From Datura wrightii (taxonomy: Eukaryota > Streptophyta > Magnoliopsida > Solanales > Solanaceae): a stretch of DNA of 64,000 nt. The notes beneath the pieces were generated by a model. It saw only the letters and a program-made list of their open reading frames with translations. It had not been told where the DNA came from and searched no databases. The translations under genes were made by a program, and so were the position numbers. How positions within the stretch are numbered: the stretch's first letter is position 1; each line of letters begins with the position of its first letter. This document shows, one piece after another, positions 22,644 to 33,952 of this stretch. Where the stretch lies: assembly GCA_035772735.1 (NCBI GenBank), contig JASDFA010000002.1, positions 36,166,501 through 36,230,500 of the forward strand. Direction: 5' to 3'.

Positions 22644-24149
22644 TGTTGTGCCACAGCGCACACGCAAGCGTACACGGTCGTACAAGTAGTAAAACGACTC
22701 TTGAATAGGCAGATGTCAAACCCACAGGGACTAGACTATTTCAATGAATATTCAAGTTTAAGTATTAGGACAAATTTCACAACTGTTGATTTTAATGATT
22801 TGAAGTTGAAACTAAATCTATAGTGATCACAATTAATTCGAAAGAATAATAATGAGACGCATCTAGAGTTAAGGCCTAACAATCATGCACAACTAAATTT
22901 CATACTGGTTCAAGTATATGAAAATTCATTTGTTGTCTCACAGAGTTAATATGCAATGTTCATGGTCTTTCGAGCCTCTAAACACAATAGATTAGTCTCA
23001 CAACTACATCGTTGAGCGAGGATGTGACGTCCTAATTCGTGAGCAATTAACTATGTGGAGTGATTTACGGGATTTATGCCCTTGGTTATGGACTTTTGAT
23101 CCTCTAACTATTTAACCTGGAATTAAATTCACAACTATGTTTGTGAGTGGTGATGTCGCAATGTAATCCTAAGTGTCTAGCTATCTTCCCGTTTTATTAA
23201 CCAAGCAACGCGGATTAGGTATATTTCTATCCTAACCACAAATCAAGTCTTAACGACTTTGAACTTGCTCCCTGCATTCTTAGTTCTAACCTAGGGTTAC
23301 TCTTTTGAGCTTTTGCCTAAGCTTAATGAGTGCATTTCACTGGTGATCAAGCATTAAAATGATAATTAACAAGAATGCAAGAAAAAACATAAAAGAAAAC
23401 TTCAACCAAAGATGAAATTACACAATAGCAATTATGTCATGTGGCCACAATCCTAGAGGAATGTTTGAATTCAAGTACTTACAATAATACTAAAGAAGAA
23501 ATAAAGAAAAACCAACCCTAGGTGAGTTTCCACGCTTCTCCCTTCACTCATTTTCATTCTTCTCAAATAAATTCGTGATAAATGAAAATAGGTGCTAAGT
23601 ATTTAATTTATACTTAGTGAAAAATGTCAAAAATTGGTCATTGGTGAAACTGCTCCATGCCACGCTGCCCATCGCGGCAAGCCAGTGGCGTAACACGGAG
23701 TCATCGCGCGGCAACACTAGATGGCATCTTTTATCGCGATGGAATAGGAAGGTTTTGCACGTCGCCTGCATGACACGACGCGTGGCACGAAGCATGTGTC
23801 TGCGTAAAACAGCACCAACGCACAAGGCTTATGTCTGGCAGCACCTCGCGCATACACGTACGGCGTGGCATGGAGCTGGGCGCGCCTATGGCCTAGCGTG
23901 GCACGCCGGTGGCCTAGGCAGCCCCTTTTCATTGCAACTTCATAATCTTCCTTTCACTGCTTTTCAAACTTCCTTCATGTGCATTAACCATCATATTTAG
24001 CCCCTCCTAAGCATATTTCACCTACAAATAAATGTTTATCACTTTGGTTAGTTCATGCACACAAAATGCATAAGACACATGAGAGTATAATTAATTAATT
24101 AATTTGACAAACAAAACTTAAAATTAGATATAAAATATGCCCAAGATCA
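22644..24149 (-). repeat. H 3' LTR (1506 bp)
   Basis: Plus-strand TGTTGTGCCACAGCGCAC to TGCCCAAGATCA. It resembles the G LTR in layout: CACAGGGACT near the left end and CCCAAGATCA at the right. Read on the minus strand, the LTR start at 24149 is followed by a GC-rich module (about 23910-23640, including CCATCGCGG and ACACGGAG words) and then a TATA box (TATAAATT) at 23605-23612. Confidence 0.85.
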
Positions 24150-24241
24150 CTACCCCACACTTAAAACCTTGTTCATCCTCGAACAACTCTATTACATCTC
24201 ATGCTCACAAAGGACTCACACATAAGCAATTGAAGCACGAC
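24150..24241 (-). other. H polypurine tract and 3' end of its interior
   Basis: On the minus strand, GGTTTTAAGTGTGGGGTAGT runs directly into the LTR, the expected plus-strand primer tract. The same wording is found next to the G 3' LTR at 49608. Only about 90 bases of the H interior remain before the join with E2. Confidence 0.8.
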
Positions 24242-24251
24242 TACTCAAGAT

Positions 24252-25646
24252 ATGGCTCTAGCTAAGCTAAAGGAGTTGAAGGAGCAATTAAAAGACCTTT
24301 TAGACAAGGGTTTCATCAAACCAAGTAGATCTCCATTGGGTGCACCAGTTCTCTTTGTACGCAAGAAAGATGGTTCTCTTCATATGTGCATTGATTATCG
24401 GCAATTGAACATGGTCACCATCAAGAACAGGTATCCTCTCCCCAAGATTGATGATTTGTTTGACCATCTTCAGGGTGCTAAGTGCTTTTCAAATATAGAT
24501 CTAAGATCCGGATACCATCAGCTCAGGATTTGGGAGAGTGACATCCTGAAGATAGCCTTTAGGACTCGGTATGGTCATTATGAGTTTGTAGTTATGTCTT
24601 TTGGAATAACGACTTCTCCTGCAGCTTTTATGAATTTGATGGATAGGGTGTTCAAGCCATATCTATACATGTTCGTGATTTTGCTCAAAGATGATATCCT
24701 TATATACTCTCGGAGCGAGGAGGAGCCTGCTGCTCATCTGAGGGTGGTGCTACAGACTCTTAAGGATCGCCGATTGTATGCTAAATTTAGTAAATGTGAG
24801 TTTTGGTTAAATTTAGTAGCATTTTTGGGTCATGTGGTGTCAAGTGAGGGTGTACAGGTAGACTCTCAAAAGATAAAAGTAGTGAAGAATTGGCCTAGAC
24901 CGGTGAAGCCTTCGGATATCAAGAGTTTCTTGGGTTTAGCTGGTTACTATCAGAGGTTTGTTAAGGGGTTTTCACCTATTGTATCCCCATTGACTAAATT
25001 GAACCAGAAGAAGGTGAAGCTTCAATGGTTGGAGGCTTGTGAGAAGAGCTTCCAAGAGTTGAAGACTCGACTCACATCAGAACCTGTGTTAATCCTACCT
25101 GAGGGTAACGATGAGTTAGTAGTATATTGTGATGCTTCAAGGATCGGTCTTGGTTGTGTATTGATGCAGCATGGTAAGGTTATAGCATATGCCTCCAGGA
25201 ATTTGAAGGTGCATGACAAAAACTACCCGACTCATGATCTTGAATTGGCGGCAGTAGTATTTTCCTTGAAGATTTGGAGACACTATTTGTATGGCATCCA
25301 CGTAGATGTATTTACGGACCACAAAAGCCTGAAATACATGTTTACCCAGAAGGATCTGAATCTACATTAAAGGAGGTGGTTGGAGTTACTCAAGGATTAT
25401 AATATGAGTGTCCTTTACCATCTGGGAAAGGCTAATGTTGTAGCAGATGCCCTTAGTAGACTTTCTATGGAGAGTGTGTCCCATGTAGATGAAGGGACGA
25501 ACGAGCTGCTGAAGGATGTACATCAGCTTGCACGGTTAGGAGTTCGTTTGGTTGACTCGACCAATGGTGGTGTTGTTGTTGACAATGGATCAAAATTATC
25601 CTTTGTGACTGATGTAACATCCAAGAAGAGGATCCTATCTTGCTGA
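24252..25646 (+). pseudogene. pol: E2 reverse transcriptase and RNase H
   Basis: A 372-codon open stretch (24252-25370), the longest in the window, then one TAA and further coding to 25646 in the same frame. RT landmarks: KKDGSLHMCIDYRQLN near residue 38, SNIDLRSGYHQL near 80, FRTRYGHYEF near 103, and LLKDDILIYS near 144. The usual hydrophobic F/Y-x before the Asp pair is Leu-Lys here, so activity is doubtful although both Asp remain. RNase H landmarks are VYCDAS near 292, DLELAAV near 330 and FTDHKSL near 355. KANVVADALSRLS closes the domain after the stop. The starting Met is an internal RT codon, not a true start. Confidence 0.88.
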
Positions 25647-26965
25647 AGTTGAAGGAAGCCATTCATGATCAGAAGGTAGAGGTCTTCTCCAAAGGGGGAG
25701 ATGATATACTCAGGTACTGGGGTTGTTTATGTGTTTCGGACATTGATGATTTGAGATATTGGATGTTGCACGAGGCTCATACTTCCAGATATTCCATACA
25801 TCTAGGTTCCACCAAGATATACCGTGATCTAGGGGAAGTCTATTGGTGGGATGGCATGAAGAAGGACATAGGGAAGTTTGTGGCTAAGTGTTTGAATTAT
25901 CAACAGGTGAAAGTGGAGCATCAAAGGCTGGGAGGTGTGCTTCAAGACATCAGTATCCCACTTGAAAGTGGGAGGAAATCAAATGGACTTCATCATAGGG
26001 TTGCCTCACACTCGTCGACAGTATGACTCCATTTGGGTGGTTTTGGACAGGTTGACTAAGGCAGCTTATTTTCTACCGGTCAAAACTACTGTTTCCGTGA
26101 AGGATTATGCTAAATGATACATTTGGGAGTTGGTTTTGTTGCATGGAGTGCCATTATCCATCATATCAGATAGAGGTACTCAATTTACCTCACAGTTTTA
26201 GAGATCATTTCAGAAGGAACTTGGTACTCAGGTTAAGCTCAGCATAGCATTTCACCCACAAACAGATGGTCAAGCGGAGCGGACTATCAGACTCTCGAGG
26301 ACATGTTAAGAGAATGTGTGATTGACTTCAAGGGTAGTTGGGATGAACGTTTTCCTCTCATTGAGTTTGCATATAACAACAACTACCATTCCAACATTTA
26401 GATGGCTCCGTTTGAGGCCCTGTATTGGCGGAGATGTAGATCGCCTATTGGCTGATTTGAAGTCGGTGAAGCTGCGGTGATAGGTCCAGATTTAGTCCAT
26501 GAGGCTATGGAGAAAGTTTAGCTTATAAGGGACATATTCAAAACAGCTCAGAGTCACCAAAAGTTCCGTGCGAAAGTGAGGAGGAGAGAACTTGAGTTCG
26601 AAGTCGATGATTGGGTGTTTTCTAAAGGTGTCTCCCATGAAGGGAGTGTTGAGGTTCGAAAAGAAAGGGAAACTTAGTCCCTGTTATGTTGGCCCATACC
26701 AGATATTGAAATGGGTTGGCAAAGTAGCATATGAATTGGAGTTGCACTCAGAATTAGCTTCAGTTCACCCAGTTTTTCATGTATCGCACTTAAAGAAGTG
26801 TTTGGGTGATCCAGCTCTGGTTGTTTCGGTGGACAGTGTCGGTGTGAAGGACAGCCTTGGTATGAGGAGGTTTCGGTGAAAATATTGGATCGTCAGGTTC
26901 ATAATCTTAGAAACAAAAAAATAGCTTCAGTTAAATTTTCATGTATAAGTATGTTGAAGCTATGT
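25647..26965 (+). pseudogene. pol: E2 integrase and C-terminal tail
   Basis: The zinc-binding domain is readable (HEAHTSRYSIH, then AKCLNYQQVK), with Tyr in place of the second Cys. The core has DFIIGLPHTRRQYDSIWVV, ISDRGTQFTS and FHPQTDGQAERT, then breaks into several frames between 26100 and 26590. The C-terminal part at 26592-26879 reads SPMKGVLRF, LSPCYVGPYQILKWVG and VHPVFHVSHLKK, followed by a weak chromodomain-like remnant. At least three frameshifts and several stops make it inactive. Integrase would insert the cDNA; the tail guides chromatin choice in chromoviruses. Confidence 0.82.
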
Positions 26966-27278
26966 GGGAAGCCGAAGTAGATATGATAGCTAGATACCCA
27001 CACCTATTTCCTTCTGGCTTAGTTTCGTCTTGAGGTATCAATTTCCTCCTTAGTACTCTATTAAATTTCATGTTCATCTCATGTACCCCAGTTTCTTTCA
27101 TGTGAATGGATGTATGTGTGGTTCAGGAATTCAGTTCAGTCATGTAGTTCAAATTGGAGTCAGTCACTCTGTCAGTTTTCGGCATGCATGTTCAGTATTT
27201 GAGTATGATGATTGCATTTCTCTTCTTTTCAGTGTGATTTTCAACATTTGAGGATGAATGTTCCTAAGGGGGAGATAT
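26966..27278 (+). other. E2 3' untranslated part and polypurine tract
   Basis: No coding similarity. It ends with CATTTGAGGATGAATG and AAGGGGGAGATAT (27266-27278), the polypurine tract immediately before the LTR start TGTAATACTCC at 27279. Confidence 0.75.
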
Positions 27279-27844
27279 TGTAATACTCCAAAAATCCTAA
27301 GATCAGATTCGGGAGTTGAAATGGAGAAAAATAGGAATTTCTTTGCCAGGTCACAGGATGAGTCATCCTGTGACTGTTCAGGAACACCACGAGTCGTTAA
27401 GTGACTCGTGGGGGAAGGACTTGAACTTGGTTGAAAATTTGGGAATTTAAGTGACCACAGGTGTGACCACGAGTTGTGGTCAACACCACGAGTCGTCATG
27501 TAAGTCGTGGTCAAGGGTTGGGCGAAAGTTAGGAAAATTCGAGCAGTGTACCTAGCGGATTGGTCACCACGACCCGTTGGGTACACCATGAGTCATGGTG
27601 TCCCCCGTGGTGACTCTCAAAAGAATTTTGGTAGTGTAAGTAAAGAATGCAGACTACGAGTCGTGCCCAGGGACAACGAGTCGTCTAGTCCCTCGTTGGG
27701 ATTGGCAGGGTGTTTTTCTCTACAAATTTATTAAGGGCTTTTTCGTAATTCCTAAGGCCTAAACTACATTGTTTTAAGCTCAGAATAGAGTGTTTATAGA
27801 AGGGTTAATTCATTCTAAGACTATCCTAATTCATGCATGCAAGC
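27279..27844 (+). repeat. E2 3' LTR, first 566 bases
   Basis: Starts TGTAATACTCCAAAAATCC and parallels the E1 LTR start. It carries a GC-rich array of ACGA(C/G)TCGT palindromic words at about 27380-27700. It is cut at 27844, where the truncated H LTR begins. Confidence 0.8.
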
Positions 27845-29144
27845 CTATGGTGATCACAATTAATTCAGAAAAATAATAATGAGACGCATCGGGAGAAGGC
27901 CTAACAATCATGCACAACTAAATTTCATAATGGTTCAAGTATATGAAAATTCATTTGTTGTCTCATAGAGTTAATATGTAATGTTCATGGTCTTTTGAGC
28001 CTCTAAACACAATAAATTAGTGTAAGAACTACATCATTGAGCAAGGATGTGACATCCTAATTCATGAACAATTAACTATGTGGAGTAATTTACGGGGTTT
28101 ATGTCCTTGGTTATGGACTTTCGAACCTCTAACCATTTAACCTAGAATTAACTTCACAACTATGTCTGTGAGTGGTGATATGACAATTTAATTCTAAGGG
28201 TCTAGATATCTTCCCATTTTATTAACCAAGCAAGGCGGATTAGGCATATTTCTATCCTAACCACAAATCAAGTCTTAATGACTTTGAACTCGCTCCCTGC
28301 CTTCTTAGTTTTAGCCTAGGGTTACTCTTTCGAGCTTTTGCTTAATCTTAACGAGTGCATTTCAATGGTGATCAAGTATTAAAACGATAATTAACAAGAA
28401 TGCAAGACAAAACACAAAAGAAAACTTGAACCAAAGATGAAATTACGCAATATCAATCATGTCATGTGGCCTTAACCCTAGAGGAAGGGTTTTATCCACT
28501 GATGTTCATACAAAGATTCCAAAACATGTTTGAATTCAAGTACTTACAAGAATGCCAAAAATAAATAAAAAAACAACCCTAGGTTAGTTTCCATGTTTCT
28601 CCCTTCGCTCTTTTCCGTTCTTCTCAAATAAAGTCGTGATAACTGAAAATAGGTGCTATGTATTTAATTTTATACTAAGTGAAAAATGTAAAAAATTGGT
28701 CATTGGGGAAACTGCTCCATGCCACACTGCCCATCTCGATAAGGCAATGGATTAACACAGAGTCATTTTGCGGCAACACTGGATGGCAGCTTTGATCGCG
28801 ATGGCATGGGAAGGTTGTGCCCGTCGCCTGCGTGACACGACGCCTGGCATGAAGCATGTGCCTGCATGACATGGTGCCAATGCTCTAGGCATATGTATGG
28901 CAGCACCTCACACATGCACACATGGCATGCCACGGCGTTGGGAACGCCTGTGGCCTAGCGTGGCATGCTATTGGCCTAAGCAGCCCCTTTCCATTGCAAC
29001 TTCATGCCATCTTCCTTTCACTTCTTTTCAAACTTCCTTCTTGTGCATTAACCATCATTTTTTGCCCCTCCTAAGAATATTTTACCAGCAAATAAATGCT
29101 AATCACTTTGGTTAGTTCATGCACAATGAATATGCCCAAGATCA
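27845..29144 (-). repeat. H 5' LTR, truncated (1.3 kb)
   Basis: CTATGGTGATCACAATTAATTC at 27845 corresponds to 22818 in the left H LTR, and similarity continues to the GCCCAAGATCA end at 29144. The roughly 174 bases that should precede it are lost at the E2 junction. Identity to the left LTR is roughly 88-90% by eye, so H is old. The GC-rich module (about 28715-28985) is present. Confidence 0.82.
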
Positions 29145-30130
29145 TCATTGTGGACAAATTAACCAAGTCTTCTCATTTCTTGCATGTTCAAGTGACTTAG
29201 AATACTGAGAAGTTGGCCAAGCTATATGTGAAGGAAATGATTCGGTTGCATGGGGTGCCAGTGTCGATTATATCTGATAGGGGTACTCAGTCCACCTCTC
29301 ATTTCTAGAGGACCTTGCAGATAGAGTTGGGCACCAGGTTGGACTTAAGCACAGCTTTCCATCCTCAGGCAGATGGACAGTCAGAAAGGACTATTCAAGT
29401 GTTGGAGTATATGCTTCAGGCCAGTGTTATAGATTTTTGGGGCCATTAGGATAAGTTTCTACCTTTGGCAGAGTTCATCTACAACAACTATCACTCAGGC
29501 ATTGACATGGTTCCATTTAAAGTCCTGTACTGAAGGAAATACATGTCTCCAATTGGGTGGTTTAATGCATTTGAAGTGAGACCTTGGGGGACCGATTTGC
29601 TGAAGGAATCTTTAGAAAATGTTTGGGTAATTCAAGAGTATCTGATGGCGGCTCAAAGTAGACAAAAGCAGTACGCAGGAAAGAAGGTGAGGGATATGGC
29701 GTTTATGGGAGGAGAATAAGTTCTGCTCAAAGTATCCCCCATGAAGGGGGTGATGAGGTTTAGTAAGTGGGAAAGGCTTAGCCCGAGGTACATTGGACCA
29801 TTTGAAATACTCCAGCGCATGGGAGAAGTAGTTTATGAGCTGGCTTTGCCGCCAGGGTTTTCTAGGGTACATCCGACATTCCATGTTTCAATGTTTAAAA
29901 AGTATCACGGAGATGGGACTTACATTATTAAATGGTATTCCATGCTGTTAGATGAGAACTTTTCCTTTGAGGAAGAGCCTGTGGCAATATTAGCTAGAGA
30001 GGTTCGAAAGTTGAAATCAAAAGAGATTCCGATGGTAAAGGTCTAGTGGAAGAATCATCCTATAGAGAAAGCCACTTAGGAGACCGAGGCCGATATGCGG
30101 ATCAAATATCCTTAGTTGTTTGTGAAATCC
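29145..30130 (+). pseudogene. pol: F1 integrase core and C-terminal tail
   Basis: It resumes after the second TCATT. The core is readable: VDKLTKSSHFL, then HGVPVSIISDRGTQSTS, then FHPQADGQSERT, with stops near 29190, 29310 and 29450. The last part (29741-30046) reads GVMRFSKWERLSPRYIGPFE and VHPTFHVSMFKK, followed by EVRKLKSKEIPMVKV and a stop, then a chromodomain-like segment to about 30130. With 22330-22643 it accounts for the whole integrase region, so H caused no loss of target sequence. Confidence 0.84.
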
Positions 30131-30198
30131 GGTACGTTCTCTTACTTACTTTTATTGTAGACTACTCTGGGATGAAAGGTAATTTAATTGGTATATGA

Positions 30199-31134
30199 TG
30201 TAACGACCCGTAAATTATTATGAAGGGGAACACCTGTAAATTGTTACGGAGACCGCTGCAGCGGTAGAATTTCCATTGCAGCAAGACTATGGTGACGGTC
30301 AGAATCCCGCCCCAATGGACTAGGGAATTAACCAACGGATCTACTATAACGGTGTCCTGACCGCTGCAGCGGACGATGGAAATCAGAAATTGGGTTTAAG
30401 TGGGATTTCTAGGGTTACACCCCATTATATCTAAAAACACGAAGAGAAGGGTTTGAAGGTAATTTTCTCTCCCAGAACAGTAAACTCCTCTCCCAAGGTA
30501 AGTTTCTTGATCCCCTATGTTAATGATGGATATTGTTGACTCTAGAATCCATAGAGAACTCTTAATGGTGGAACCTTAAGTTGAGAAACTCTAGGTTGAT
30601 AAACTAGGGTTGGATCATGGGGAGTTAATAGGGTGCTGGGATTAGAAGTTTGAGGAGTAATGATCATTCCCCGAGGTTTACTTTCTTGAGAACGTGGGTT
30701 AGGCGGGAATTGACACCTAGAACTTGATGGAATTGGGGTTTTTACCTTTGAGAGAGCCCTAAAGGGAAGGGTTTGAACTTTTAAGACTCGTATTCGAAGA
30801 ATAAATAATGAAATTACTCTATATTGATATTGTAGATTTCGAACATTTCGAGGCATTGAGAAAGGGAAAGGATCCGGTGAAGTAGCTGACTTTTCATACT
30901 CGAAAATCGAGGTTGGTTATGGTTTAAAGAAAATAGATCATATTTAATGGCATATATGTTTTGTGCAATGATGATATGTGCTTAGTCAGCGGGCATTACC
31001 TGTTATGAAGCTTTACCGTTGAATGAACTGTAGAAGTAATGTAGATATGATGTGATCTGTGAACTATTATGAAATTGTGTTGAATGGTTAAGTGAAGTTC
31101 CATGTCATTGCTATTGAGATGTTTTGTCATACCC
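30199..31134 (+). repeat. F1 3' LTR (family D), first 936 bases
   Basis: TGTAACGACCCGTAAATT starts after a short 3' untranslated stretch (30131-30198, no obvious polypurine tract). Two perfect CCGCTGCAGCGG palindromes lie at 30253-30264 and 30361-30372. It is interrupted at 31134 by the E1 LTR; in D1 the text continues past the equivalent point (about 5400) as GATGTTTGATGG. A minus-strand open frame of 104 codons (30542-30856) has an equal-length counterpart in D1 (4821-5135). Confidence 0.85.
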
Positions 31135-33705
31135 CGAGCGTACACCCTGGACGTAACACGGTATTTGAAGCCACAAGTGACCCCAAGTCAACCCCTGGTC
31201 TATCATACACTGGTAGTCTGAGTAAAACAAGCACAACGGAAATTGAAATAATGACTTAAAGGCATTTTTATGAAAAATGAAAATAAAACTTAAGACATGA
31301 AAAGTTGAACATCTTAGTCTGAAATCCTTCTAACTGATGAGCTGCTGGGACAATCCCCCAGCTAACTCTAAGTCTAAAATAAAATTGTATCTGACTATGA
31401 GAAAATAAAAATAAAAATAGGGTCCTCAACTGATGAGAACTCATACTTCAACTGCGGGTGAGGAGAAATCTGATATGTGGCTGCTAACCCTGTTGAACCT
31501 GGGAACCTGCAGTTGTATCATGAAATGATACAACATAAAAGTATGCGTCAGTACTTCAAATGTACTGAGTAAGCGGGAGGAAACATAATTGAAGTGTAAA
31601 ATCTAAACTGATATGACATGTAATGACCAACAAGACAATGATCAAATCTACTGATATGTACTGAATGGTCAAGATGACCCTGTATGGTGGTCAAAGACAT
31701 ATCCTAAGTCTAAATATTTTGAGTCTGCAGTATGGTACTGAACTGAGATAAACTGATAGAACTGGAACTGAACGGAACTACCTTATTCTAAACTGGACTG
31801 GACTGACTAGCGGGAGAGTCTCTAACCGACATATAACCATGTGAGTTAGACGTGGAGTCCGATGTATACACCTCATCGATAGGACCCAATATACCTTGCC
31901 AGGGTATAAAGGCATGAACTAGGTGATCACAAAAGTTTGCGACCAATCAGGCCAAGTAATACTGTAACCTACGCTGGCAATGTAGTTCTGGGAACCTGGA
32001 TGTGCTGGAACCCAGGCCCGCTCGGTGCTAAGTTCTACTCCCACTGGAAACCTATATTGACCTACTATGTTGATAGCTCGAAACTGGGGTCTAATACTAG
32101 TCCGGACATATAACTGAAAGTACCCTGAGAGTCTTATCGGACCAGATTCTGAAATTGGGTTCTACACTAGTCAGAGCTACTTATCTGGAAGCATCGTAAC
32201 CATCTAAGAACAGTCTGTAAACTGAACTAGGGTCCTGGGGCTGGTCAAAGCTATATATATCTAAAATGTCATGACCGCCTAATGGACCAATATACTGGAT
32301 TCTGACTCTGATTTTGATAACTGGGAGGTACAACTGATACCTTGGGAAAAGAATAAAGTCAAACTGATCAGTTGACACTTTCTGAATAGTTCTGAAGAGG
32401 TTCTGTGTTCTAACTGAATCAAACTACTAAGCAGTTAATAGAGAACTCAACTCATCCCAACAACACAGGAAATTTCATACTATCGCAAAGTTTTAGGAAT
32501 TAAAGGAATCTCATCCAACAGGGATAAAATCATTCTCATCAATGGAATAATTTCTCAATATATATATAATAAGAATTACTTGAAAATTCATCCCAAAACA
32601 TACTTCACAAACTAGACGAAATTTAATACACAAATGATCTTTACTCAAGAACTTAGGGCTATAAATCACTTGACAAGAAAATCAACACTTTACTGAAGAA
32701 CTGATGAAGATCATATGAATAATAAACATGGATGATAACCCAATTGAAATTAATGAAAACCAACATGAAAATCTCTTCATATTCGAAATCTCAAGGCTAA
32801 ACTAATATGGAAATTATGGGAGGATATTGAGGAACACAAGGGAAGGACAATTCCCTTGTTGAATTCCCACATACCTGAATAAAATTCTCCTGGAGAAGAA
32901 GACTTGAACTGCTGCAATGAGGAGCAACCCCAAGCTTGCTTGAAGGGTTCTTGAGAGGAAAACTTACGGTGATTTTCTGAAAACTAAGAGTGAGAATGAG
33001 GAATGAACCATTTTTCCCCACTAAAAGGTCTAAAATTACCACTAAAACGACGTAGTTTAAAGCTTGGGAGAGTAGGAATTACTAAATAGCCCTTAGAAAT
33101 TCGTTGGGAAGAACTTCTAGGGGACCCTAATGAGTGACCTAACGGGTCGTGGTGGCTGACCACGACTAGAGTCACTCCCGTCAGGTACACTGCCTAGGCT
33201 CCTTAGTAGGTCAGCACGAGGGACGTAACGAGTCGTGGTCACCATCAGTTGCAGACCAACTGTCACACTTCTGAAAATGCTAAGCTTGGTAACGAGTCAC
33301 CTAACAAGTCGTTACCACTGACGACGACTCATTGTGACACTCATTAGGTGCACTGGCTAAAAAGTGATTAGGGCTGGCAATGGGGGACATAATGAGTCGT
33401 TACAGGTGACCACGACTCGTTGTTCCCACCCGTCAAGTACACTAACCAAGTTATAAATTCCTCGACCCAGGCTTGACCACGAGTGACTTAACTGGTCATG
33501 GTCAGTGACCACGACTCGTGAAGCCTCTCGTTGGTTGCACTGCTTCTCATCATCAATACTTACTCCTTCTTCTCACGACTGACCTAAAGAGTCGTTGGGT
33601 CTCATAACGACTCGTTAGGTGAGTCGTCCTGTAGAATTTCTACAGCTTTTTCAAATTTTCTGATTTAAGTCTCGAATTTAGATTTTGAGTTTTCGGGGCA
33701 TTACA
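31135..33705 (-). repeat. E1 3' LTR (2571 bp)
   Basis: Plus-strand TGTCATACCCCGAGCG to CGGGGCATTACA; on the minus strand the start TGTAATGCCCCGAAAAC parallels E2 at 27279. A dense array of ACGA(C/G)TCGT words occupies about 33120-33610, near the LTR start. No convincing TATA box was found just downstream of it. No coding content was recognised. Confidence 0.86.
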
Positions 33706-33719
33706 ATATCTCCCCTTTG
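33706..33719 (-). other. E1 polypurine tract
   Basis: The minus strand reads ACAAAGGGGAGATAT directly before the LTR start, the plus-strand priming tract. It confirms that 31135-33705 is the 3' LTR. Confidence 0.82.
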
Positions 33720-33952
33720 TAAACATTCATCCTCAAATGTTAGAAAACACATAGGAAAGCAGGGAATAACAATCAAAATCTCCAAATACTACTCATTTAA
33801 CTCTAAAACTATCAGAATGACTACCTCCGTTTCAAAATGCATAATTGAATTGAATTTACTTTTCATACATACATCCAAAGTCACAGATGAAACTTATACA
33901 CATGAATTTAATTCAACAACTAGATCAGGTCCTATGGCAAAACTAACATTTT

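Larger units (their letters stand above)
24242..27844 (+). mobile_element. E2: plus-strand Pol-to-LTR fragment of family E, embedded in H
   Basis: The fragment starts exactly within the conserved RT opening (Met-Ala-x-Ala...) and ends inside its own 3' LTR, so it has neither 5' LTR, gag and protease nor a complete 3' LTR. Its Pol end and LTR start match E1 on the other strand (shared VGVKDSL wording before the C-terminal tail), so both are family E. No target duplication is visible. Deletions on both sides joined it to H, removing parts of H as well. Confidence 0.8.
22644..29144 (-). mobile_element. H: rearranged Athila-like element inside F1
   Basis: Flanked by a perfect 5-bp duplication TCATT (22639-22643 and 29145-29149). 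It has a full LTR at the left (22644-24149), a polypurine tract next to it when read on the minus strand, and a truncated second LTR at 27845-29144. The LTR ends (GCCCAAGATCA) and the tract (AGTGTGGGGTA on the minus strand) are like those of G, so it is an Athila-like relative. The rest of its interior is gone and replaced by a plus-strand fragment E2. The first 174 or so bases of the right LTR are missing, together with primer site, gag and pol. Confidence 0.85.
18028..31134 (+). mobile_element. F1: decayed plus-strand chromovirus-like element, host of two nests
   Basis: Order: 5' LTR end, primer site, gag, protease, RT/RNase H, integrase (split), chromodomain-like tail, 3' LTR start. It is interrupted at 22644-29144 by H with a perfect TCATT duplication, and its 3' LTR is interrupted at 31135 by E1. 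All reading frames have several stops, so it is an old, inactive copy. The domain order (PR-RT-RH-INT) is that of Ty3/gypsy, and the iMet primer site and C-terminal tail suit a chromovirus. Confidence 0.88.

Noticed and set aside
23617..24000. 127-codon ORF in the H LTR
   Set aside because: It lies in the GC-rich palindromic module and U3; no family similarity, and the other H LTR does not keep it.
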